Origin: Muricea muricata
Taxonomy: Eukaryota > Cnidaria > Anthozoa > Malacalcyonacea > Plexauridae
DNA: 64,000 nucleotides
Assembly (NCBI GenBank): GCA_963855995.1
Contig: OY979716.1
Span: 86,568,250-86,632,249, forward strand
Direction: 5' to 3'
Part shown: in pieces, positions 56,109-64,000 of the stretch
How the letters are laid out: each line of letters starts with the position of its first letter
Numbering within the stretch: the stretch's first letter is position 1
Translations under genes and position numbers: made by a program
The notes under the pieces: generated by a model
Database searches by the model: none
What the model was told of the DNA's origin: nothing
Seen by the model: only the letters and a program-made list of their open reading frames with translations

Positions 56109-56864
56109 AGCATATTCAAGAGGCTCTACAAGAACTCTGGAAGAGAGAAAGACACCCTCAGGTTTTTCCGGGAGAAACTGAATCGAAGAAATGTCACTAT
56201 TGATGTGAAGCATTATGAGGATTGCGAGCAGTTGTTTATCACTGTTGGTAAATGTTACTTGATTGAAGCCCTTTTAGAATTTTTCCAAATTGTGAATGAA
56301 AATCACAAACCAACTGCTAATGAACCTCATAGTGTGAACATCTTAAATGGAGATTATCAAAGAAGTTACCTGACAAGCACTCTTGATAAATTCCTGGATG
56401 AATACATTTTCAATGATGAAGACAAAGAAAGTTGTCCAACAGCTCCGACTGATGGTGTATGGTGTTATGCCATCAACCTTATCAAGTCCTACATTCTTCT
56501 GGCCGATATCAAGGATGCTGTCCCAACTGGCAATGGTGAACACTTTACCATTCTTGGTAAACAGCTGCTGACACATTTTTTTTCTACGCCTGGATTCAAT
56601 GAATTCTTGATTGAGATGTGGGTGAGCATGCATAAAGGATCAAGTCACACTCACAAGTCTTTAACAAATGATGAAATGCTAGTCCTCAGAGATTTGAGAG
56701 CGTTAAGATTTTTTAGGAAAGAAGATGGAAGGTCATTTGAATCATTTCGTGAAATTTCACAAAATCTAACTCACCTATTAGACAGAGTAAAGTTTAGTGA
56801 ATGGACTGACAAACACAAGAAAAACATCTTGTTGCATTACCCTGTTTCACATGAAGCAGAATAA
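56109..56864 (+). CDS. DUF6589 gene last exon
   Basis: Acceptor TTTTATAG at 56108. RLYKNSGREKDTLRFFREKL is followed by DKFLDEYIF, GVWCYAINLIKSYILLAD and GNGEHFTIL. The exon is open to the TAA at 56862-56864. It has 219 residues from the first ATG (56205), but translation enters from upstream. The region between residues 150 and 170 is shorter than in copy 1 (no GANKSDQ block), so a segment may have been lost here. Confidence 0.7.
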   Translation, partial: SIFKRLYKNSGREKDTLRFFREKLNRRNVTIDVKHYEDCEQLFITVGKCYLIEALLEFFQIVNENHKPTANEPHSVNILNGDYQRSYLTSTLDKFLDEYIFNDEDKESCPTAPTDGVWCYAINLIKSYILLADIKDAVPTGNGEHFTILGKQLLTHFFSTPGFNEFLIEMWVSMHKGSSHTHKSLTNDEMLVLRDLRALRFFRKEDGRSFESFREISQNLTHLLDRVKFSEWTDKHKKNILLHYPVSHEAE

Positions 56865-56879
56865 TAGTCATTTGTGCAG

Positions 56880-57515
56880 ATTATGCACTTTAACTATTGA
56901 AACAGAAATGTTGATATACCACATCTTAACTTACTGAAGCTGTAATGTAATAGAAAATTACTTTTCATAGGAAGAGATACAAATTAAACTCCCATCCTGC
57001 CATTATTTCCATGATGAGTCCACTGGCTACAATTTAAAATATTGGAGGCTCAGTAGTATTGAAAAGTTGATATTTCTTTTCAGTATTCAATACTATACTT
57101 CAAAACCCTGATATCGATAGCATGGAGTATTTGGTATCGATATCGGCCCATTCCTAGTTATTATACTGATGTATTTTGATGTATGATCAAAATATGCATG
57201 TGAATTACCCACTAGTTGACACCTTACATATACTGAACATGTTTAACTGAATTGTTTTTATTATGTTACAATTTAACAGTTAGCTTGTTGAATTATAATA
57301 ATGATTATAATGTAAAAGTTCTATTGGAAAGTCAACAGCATCAAACTAAACTTATTAAAAACAGCACTGTCAATATTTTTTCAATGTACATAGCAATAGT
57401 TAATGAAGTTTAATAATCAATACATGTTTTGAATTAAACTACATACTAAAAACTAACTTATTTTAAATTACATATACTCAAGCATTGCAACATGAAACCC
57501 AAAATGCTTACTTTG
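56880..57515. other. No gene seen; one inverted motif
   Basis: AT-rich 3' flank between convergent genes. GATATCGATA at 57111 and TATCGATATC at about 57135 form a short inverted pair. Otherwise nothing supported. Confidence 0.5.
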
Positions 57516-57518
57516 TAA

Positions 57519-59206
57519 TCACACTTTATCCATAAGAATGTTTGTTAAGCATTCTAAACATTTACATTGTACCGTGCAAACACTGCAACAATTATGCAAT
57601 GGAGTGACAATATCCTGTTTGAAGTCCAAAGATTTCAGCAGTAATTTTCTCAAGCACATGTCATCACTTATGCAATATTCACGCATGTCATCCTGCATAC
57701 CCACTCTGTTTTTTCCAATGTCCCTGTAATTATAGTACAAGCAAGCTGATGAAAGCTTCCCGTCTCGGCCAGCTTGTCCTGTCTCTTGGAAGCAGGCTTT
57801 CACTGTGCATGAAGGTCCAACATGTATTACTTGACGGATGTCAGCAATATCCACACACATCCCTATGGCAAATGTGGCAAATACAACTCAAATGTTACTC
57901 TCTTGTGAACACAGTTGCTTCAAAATTTCATCTCTCATCTGGCTTGTTTGGGCAGCATAAAACTGGGCAAACATCCTGTTTGCTGGGATCTTAGAAGAGC
58001 CAGGTGGAAAATATTGTTTATCTCCAAGGATATGCTCAAACAGTTTGTATGCAAAGCCACATAATTTCAGAGGAATATATACTATTGTCAGTGGATACTG
58101 TATCTTTAGCTGTAAAAGTCCATTTGCTACTGGAACTAGGATTGCTTTAATAGCATCCACATCTTGCCCATGCCAAAACAATTTACTGTACATAATGTTT
58201 GCTCTATCTATATTAGCAACAACAAACATACATTTCTTTTACCCAAGTGAGTCCTGTATGGCCTTCATGTCAGCCTGCCTGACTTGCTGTTGCTGTCATT
58301 GGAAGAACTGGGACTTCAGGATACAATGCACAGAGAACGCCTAACTTACCATAATTTTTTCTAAAGTCACTTCCCCTATTTGAGAAAGGAAATTAACCAT
58401 AATTATAAAACAAATGAAAATTATTACAAATCAAGAGCAGTTGCTTAAATATCACCCCACTATGACTGAGAGATTTTACTGTCCTTTCCACCGATCGAAA
58501 TACAAAATGATGGTAGTTGCTTACAAGTTTTACTAGCGTACCTTGAAATATAATGTATAGGGTTGATATAAATTTATTTCATACTAACCAGTCTAATATA
58601 CAATGACAACCACATCAACCACAATTGCAACCACATTTTCCGTATATTTCTTGCTCAATAACAAATCCCGACCGTACTTGCTTGATATAAAGGATTCTGG
58701 ATGAGCAAAAACAATGTGGCACTGACCATCACACAACTTTTGCTCCTCACAGAGCCAGAAGTCGATGTCTTTTGCATCTTGTATTATCTTGTTTGGTGTC
58801 ATGCTCGTCCAGCTCATGTCTTGACTTTTTTACACCAATCGCAGATGATCGGATACCGCTTAAGTATAGTGGTTGTATTTGGTCACTTATCAAAAGAGTT
58901 CAAAGGAGACACAACAATAACAATGGAATCAACTGTTGCCGTGCAAGTACCTTTGGATCTCCAATAAATCACCACGTTTCAGCTTTAAGCTCGCAAACAA
59001 CAGCATTGGCAGAAGATGGAAAATTAAAGACTTCCCATATCCTGTCAGCAGAACACACATCACATCATTCCCAAGATAAACACTTTCAAGGCAAACAACT
59101 TCTTGATAGAAACTATTTATTACGGCAAACTCCAAACAGCATAAAAATGCAATGTAGTCCAACATGGCGTGACCGGCAAATTTTCAAATGGAAACATGTA
59201 ATTTGA
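57519..59206 (-). pseudogene. RecQ-like DNA helicase, decayed
   Basis: Minus-strand blocks: 59165-58929 with a Walker A loop (LLTGYGKSLIFHLLPML); then IVIVVSPLNS (motif Ia) near 58915 and VFAHPESFISSKYGRD at about 58700; exon 2 from about 58375 with PMTATASQADMKAI (motif III), LQLKIQYPLTIVYIPL and, after a stop, AIGMCVDIADIRQVIHVG and ETGQAGRDGK (motif VI; usually GRAGRDG). Damage: TAA near 58240, TGA at 57886-57888 (CGA would give the expected Arg), R to Q in motif VI, and no DEAH box after VVD. RecQ family members unwind DNA; this copy cannot. It is convergent to the DUF6589 gene. Confidence 0.75.
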
Positions 59207-59257
59207 TACTTTGGTTACCCTCCCCCCCCAAGGCAATAAATTTTGGACAAACCACGT

Positions 59258-59330
59258 GACCAGCCGCAACCAGGGTCTTTGCTGGAGCGTCAGGCATAGG
59301 TAAAAGAGCCTGGGTACGAGATTGGCAACT
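59258..59330. repeat. Dispersed repeat, inverted copy of 42834-42905
   Basis: Reverse complement of the element end at 42834, starting CACGTGACCAGCCGCAACCAG. Confidence 0.8.
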
Positions 59331-59339
59331 TATTAGCTT

Positions 59340-60430
59340 AAATATCAGACAGTATTAAACACTTAATTTAAATTTAATTTCAATACCTTTTTTCCTCTAC
59401 ATTTTTACATTCCTTTTTATGAGATACCATTTCAAAATAGGAAAACATCTCCCCACATGTTAAACATGCTATTTTAGGGCACATTCCAGATGACGAGCCC
59501 TCCTAAATAGTGCGCAAATGAGACTTCAATATTTCATGCATAATACAATTATTTCAATTAACAGCAAATTTTCGCTCACTAACTCATGCGGTATACAGTG
59601 AATACCAAATTTCATTTTGATAATTAGGATTTATTTTAGACTTCGGGGAAAAGAATAGCTTTGTAGATATTGTGATAATTTATTCAGACGAGAAATAATT
59701 GTATAAATAGTTCTTACTGATAGCCAAGTTACAGGAAACAAATCAATGCATGGCAGTTCAATTTGGTAAGTTCTAATAATATAATGCACCAATGATGCAA
59801 CTGTCTGCTTAATTAAATATATATTATTATTAAATATATATTAAATATATTAAACATACAGCAGTGATGCAAGCAAACACATTATGTAAACACATGCAAA
59901 TACTGTTTGAGTGTAAAAAGTTCTGTTTTGAATGATCTAAATACATACGTACATACAGTATGATGAATAAATATATTGAATTGAATAGTGATGAGTTTAA
60001 TGAAAAATAATAGTTAATGAGTTCAAAAGGAATCATGAATCTTGATTTTTCGGCCATATTGCAATGGTAAAGTTTATCACACGGATTTGCGTTAACTATT
60101 AAGATCTACCTAAAGAAGACATCAACTCATATAATAAATATTAATTTCTGGGAAAACAGCTTAAAATACCTTAATTGCTTTCTCATTGGTGTCCAGGTTT
60201 GCTTGCAATGGTCGAACATATACAACGGCTTGAGAGAAGTACTCTTTCAGATATGGGATACAATACTCAGCAGGTCCAGGTGGTACAATCACAAGTGGTC
60301 TTTGACCTCCACCACCACAACCTATAAGGTTTCCAGTGTGGCCTTTCGTTTATACTCTGGCATCCTTATGTGCGAATCACCATTTAAAACTGATCAAGGT
60401 CTGCTTCTGAATACATGAAGATCCTTCTTC
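59340..60430. other. No gene seen; AT microsatellite
   Basis: AT-rich sequence with an imperfect TTAAATATATAT tract at about 59810-59855. No supported reading frame. Confidence 0.5.
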
Positions 60431-60436
60431 CACCAA

Positions 60437-60950
60437 CTTGCACATTGGCATAGGCCAAATTCTCTCCCGTGGTGCACATCAACGTCAACCAGAAGATTCT
60501 GGAAATTTTCGAGCATCCTCGTGAGTATGGTGTTCGGGTCACAAAAGCATGGGACATAGATACTTAGACTGGACAGCGGCCTGCATAGCAATGTTTGACT
60601 TGTGACAACCTCGGAATATTCCATTGTGTACAGGTTACCTGAGGGCTACATTGTTCCTTCTCAGAACCTGTTTCTCAAGTTCGTTCTCTTTTATCAAAGA
60701 CTGGGACGTAACGGGACCTTTGCTTCGACTTTGCAGCTCAGTTAAAATTTGGCAAACTTCCGCATTGGCAAAGGCCAAATTCCGTCCCATGGCGCACAAG
60801 AACGTCAACCAGCAGATTCTGGAAATTTTCGATCTGGAAAAGCACAGGACAGTAGATAGTCTAGACTGGACAGCGGCCCCCATAGCAATGTTCAACTTGG
60901 GACAACCTATTAATATTCGATTGTGGACATGTTACCTACAGCTACCTTTG
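60437..60950. repeat. Tandem duplication, unit about 320 bases
   Basis: 60437-60650 and 60757-60950 match closely (ATTGGCATAGGCCAAATTC / ATTGGCAAAGGCCAAATTC; GATTCTGGAAATTTTCGA; GACTGGACAGCGGCC), with a spacer and small indels. Plus-strand frames in the second unit are open (60624-61040) but the product is unrecognised. Confidence 0.85.
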
Positions 60951-61049
60951 CTTCGGAGTAAATTCAGTTTTGATCTCCTCCGGACTCAACCGTTTGCCCT
61001 GGAAAGCCATTCGTTCTCAATTTGCCATTTGAAGGACTAAGAACGCATT

Positions 61050-62570
61050 CTAATAGGCTAAAATTTTCCCGAGTATGGCGGTTAGTTCTTGATTAAAAAC
61101 GTGCAAACCTAATTGAATTATCCTAAGTGGTTTCTCAAGAAAGCTATGCGCGGGAATATCGACAGTTTTGAATTTGCAAACATTGTGTCGTTAGGCCCAT
61201 CGATGCCTAACCCTGAGCAAAACCTTGACCCTAATCCTTTGTACCCTAGATAAGGGCAAGGCGTTGAAATTTCAAACATTGTGTCTATGCCCAAACCTAA
61301 CAATAACCGCACTTTCAAGGGTGCACATTCTAAAGCTTCCTAAGACATTGCCTGTGCATAACATGATATGCAAATGTTTTAACAATTTCGAACAACCTGC
61401 TTTTGAGCAACCTTTTCGACCTCTGAGAAAACCTTGAAAGTTGATCTTTCCGGCAATAGGTGAAAGACAAAGTTAGATGGTGCACTGAGAAAACACCTAA
61501 CAATATTGCAGCATGCATTTAATCACTTTAAGTTTCAGCATCCAAGATCCCTTAAACGCCCTGGCATCAGCAGTCGATTGACCTGCCATGTACGAGAAGG
61601 CTAACAACAACACTGCCATTTGATGGAAAAATGCGAACGCTCATGACCACCAGGATGACGCCAAGGTCAACATAAGGAAGAATACCGTGTAGGAAGTATG
61701 ACAAAAAGTATCAGCAACAGAAATGACGTGTGAGACAAGGTTAATCTTTAAGAGCTGGTTACTTCATGAACAGGCAAAAGCCCTCTATTTAAGAACCTAA
61801 ATTTGGGTTCCAGCTTGACTTTGTGTTTCAAGGGTTAAAGTTTAAAATGCTGTTAAAAGCCAGTCACGAAGACAGTAATGTTTAACAAAAATACCAGGTG
61901 GTTCAATGAAAAATTATATGTCGTTGCGCCAACGGAAATTTGTTAGACAGACACCAAGTCCACTAAGTGAAACAATGTTTCAGCACAAACATAATGGTGT
62001 TTAAAATAAATTCTGCCTGGGCACAAAAGTGAAAACGCCTTGACACACAAGTACATTAGAAGATATATGTCCACTTTTCTTTTGTCAACACTGAGTACGT
62101 TAAATCACGCATTGACTAATACAGCACATAACAAATGTATTTACAGTAAACAATAGACCACTACTGTTACCACACTTCTAGAAGAGAACAACATCCCAGA
62201 AAACACCAGGACATGTCACCAATTTTGTTTAATAAACTCCTCAATTGCTAATTTGCTTCGAGACGCACTGGAACATCGATTATCGACATCAGACACCTAA
62301 TTGTTACCCTGACCCTAGCTCTTTGCCTTTGACGTCTATCATCCTCATTTGCTGTCGGAACAGCTATGTCCTAGGTAGGGGAAAGTTATGAAGTTGGAAA
62401 GCATTTTGTTGTGGGGCCAATCGATTTTTGGTAAATTGTACAATCAAAGAGAAGGTCCTTGCTAGGACCAATGAGAAGAACGAACTATTTGTTGTTGCTG
62501 TTAATATATTTGTTTAATCAGAATACTTTTACAAAAGGTATAAAGCTGGTTTTTATGAACAATACACCAT
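61050..62570. other. No gene seen
   Basis: Mostly AT-rich. CCCTAACCCT-like and CTAACCC pieces near 61200-61330 and 62310 do not form an array. No supported gene. Confidence 0.45.
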
Positions 62571-62574
62571 TCGG

Positions 62575-63075
62575 TTAACGCCGTACGTTCAATAAAATCA
62601 TATGATTGGAAATGTGCATTACCGCTTTTTGTAATGAACACAGACTAAATACGAAAGTACAACAACGAAAATACTTCAGGGGGAAGAACTTAAATTATTG
62701 AAATTTAAATGCTTTCATCAGCATCTTATAATCAGTAATTTGGAATGACAATGGTTTTTCAACGACACAGTGTTTATTTTGCAATGTACGTTAAACTAAG
62801 CCATACGTTTGAAAGTAACCACCTCTTTATAATGAGCACAACAACGACTTTATACAAGATTCATTTTCACAAGGAAAATACTTCACGCGAAAGAGGTAAT
62901 TGAAAATAAAGGTTAAAATTTGAGTATGTGATCAAGATCTTACAATTGGCATGATTCAGGTTTATCAACGAACACCTTGTTTATTCACCGATGTACGTTT
63001 AACTGAAACGTATACTTCAAAATAGCAATACCTTTTCCTAGTGAACACCCAATGAATAAACTATATGCGAAATAA
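62575..63075. repeat. Degenerate tandem repeat, about 205-base period, three units
   Basis: Units begin near 62580 (GTACGTTCAATAAAATC), 62785 (AATGTACGTTAAACTAAG) and 62993 (GATGTACGTTTAACTGAAAC), each followed by an A/T-rich stretch with TAATGA(A/G)CAC or AGTGAACACC. Confidence 0.6.
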
Positions 63076-63131
63076 ATTTTGCAAAAAAAAATGTTTACAC
63101 ACCAGTAAGGAACTTGTCATTCAAATTGCCT

Positions 63132-64000
63132 ATTTATTCATTGTTTTGTTTCTTGTTTTTCTTGTGTTTCTTTTTCCTCTTTCGTGCAAGCTCCTCATCA
63201 TCATTTGTACTTTGCACCTCCACGTTTCCTTCCATGATGTCCTTATTCGGGGATGTGTCATCGGGAAGTGATACAGGAAGGATATAAGAACTCGACAATG
63301 GTTCGTCATAGGGTAGGTTTAGCGTGGTTTGCGGGAAGGTTCCTTTCCGCTTTTCTTCTGCTTCTTCCTATCTTTTTTAGTGGAGGTAGATGGACTCATG
63401 TCTTCAGCAGCTCTTTTGTTGCGCTGCTTAGACTGCTCGTAAAGAGGGCTCTGGCTTCAAGTGGCTGCCTCCCATTGCATTTCCTGCATCTGGTTTTGCA
63501 GGGACAGGATCATATCTATGAGTTGGTTAGTCAAAGCAGACGACCAAGTATCTTGACCAAAAGAGCTCGGAACGGAAGGCGGTGTTGCAGGATCTTGCAC
63601 GCCGTGAGCTCCTGAGGTGGATGCGCGAAGGCCAGTACGTTCAGTGGGTTGTTGCAGATTGACAAGTTGGGCTGCCAATACACGCACACAGACGTTTGAG
63701 GAGGGAGCTGCTGTTGGTGTAGTGGGCGAGCAAGCATTTGCTGCATTGCCCCAACTGTCTTGTCCCTTCTGAATTGGACCGCTTCCGGTCCATCACTTAC
63801 AAGCTTATTTGGCATAGATTTGCAGATGCGTATAGCTCCCATTTGTGACAGTAGCACAAAGAATGCAGCCGATTGCTCCATCCATGTGCTGTGCAGTCCG
63901 TCTAATTCAGGCTGCTTGAAGCACCATCGCATTAACTCATACACGTCCTGACTGGTGGCACTACTTGATTTGTCCTTGCTGTCCAGGTTGGCTAAGGTCT
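63132..64000 (-). CDS. Unidentified protein, C-terminal exon(s), partial
   Basis: The minus strand reads coherently from the right edge: ELMRWCFKQPELDGLHSTW and LLSQMGAIRICKSMPNKLV (frame 63944), a shift near 63680 to QLVNLQQPTERTGLRASTS and SSFGQDTWSSALTNQLIDM (frame 63687), then a hydrophilic region with NLPYDEPLSSSYILPVSLPD and a Lys-rich tail RKRKKKHKKNKKQNNE ending at TAA, about 63132. The tail suggests a nuclear protein. No family recognised. One or two shifts are needed, so it may be a pseudogene or misassembled. Confidence 0.4.

Larger units (their letters stand above)
43164..56864 (+). pseudogene. DUF6589-type gene (copy 2) interrupted by mobile elements
   Basis: Exons on the plus strand: 43164-43595, about 44120-44457, about 52807-55189 (interrupted by a hAT-like element) and 56109-56864. 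Their order follows the N- to C-terminal order of DUF6589 proteins from cnidarians, whose function is unknown and which may be mobile-element genes. An 8-kb intron carries a satellite-rich element and a BEL/Pao retrotransposon. Coding damage: TGA 53026-53028, TAA 53212-53214, TAG 54885-54887, a shift near 55025, and 1.5 kb of hAT. Introns at the same place in copy 1 show both derive from a spliced ancestor. Confidence 0.7.

Noticed and set aside
1..64000. tRNA, rRNA, CRISPR arrays, bacterial promoters or operons
   Set aside because: None seen; spliced exons and animal retroelements point to a eukaryotic chromosome.

Overview
The window is a gene-poor, AT-rich stretch of an invertebrate animal genome, most likely a cnidarian and probably an anthozoan. 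This is an inference from family content: DUF6589-type proteins, a FEN/XPG-like protein with a Cys-rich tail, a RecQ-like helicase, integrase-core and HECT-like proteins, and CR1/L2, DIRS, PIF/Harbinger, Penelope-like, Ty3/gypsy and BEL/Pao elements. Nothing looks bacterial: introns are visible (GT..AG with conserved phase) and there are no operons, CRISPR arrays or recognisable tRNA/rRNA genes.

Layout. 0-4.5 kb: an unidentified exon, then a degenerate DIRS-type tyrosine-recombinase retrotransposon (minus). 5-7.2 kb: FEN/XPG-like Cys-rich protein and the C-terminal exon of a DUF6589 protein (minus). 7.2-13.6 kb: a three-deep nest of LINEs; element A (+) split the DUF6589 exon, element B (+) and element C (-) then split A. 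13.6-14.6 kb: the rest of the broken DUF6589 copy. 15.4-19.6 kb: a young Ty3/gypsy element (minus) with near-identical 126-128 bp LTRs and a TAAGT target duplication. 20.2-21.3 kb: a four-exon chromodomain gene, the best candidate for an intact gene here. 21.8-24.5 kb: a large coiled-coil/SAP protein with a possible D-D-E core (minus, broken). 25-28.6 kb: OTU fragment, GC-rich minisatellite, long foldback and an R2-like endonuclease fragment. 29-33 kb: PIF/Harbinger transposase with a stop and a substituted catalytic residue, then a Penelope-like element. 33-35 kb: exons of an unidentified zinc-binding/coiled-coil gene. 36.5-38.5 kb: integrase-core gene, one exon of which recurs inverted beside a second Penelope-like tail at 39.1-39.7 kb. 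39.9-42.1 kb: HECT-like gene (minus). 43.2-56.9 kb: a second DUF6589 gene (+) in which a satellite-rich element carrying a BEL/Pao retrotransposon lies in an intron and a hAT-like element lies in coding sequence. 57.5-59.2 kb: RecQ-like helicase pseudogene (minus). 60-63 kb: tandem duplications. 63.1-64 kb: an exon of an unidentified gene at the edge (minus).

As a whole this reads as a graveyard of mobile elements inside repeated, mostly decayed gene families. The parts most worth checking are the twin DUF6589 loci (both physically split by transposons), the candidate D-D-E protein at 22-24.5 kb, the covarying hairpin shared by the two Penelope-like tails, and the many single-base frameshifts in elements whose LTRs look very young. 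That last pattern could reflect assembly error.
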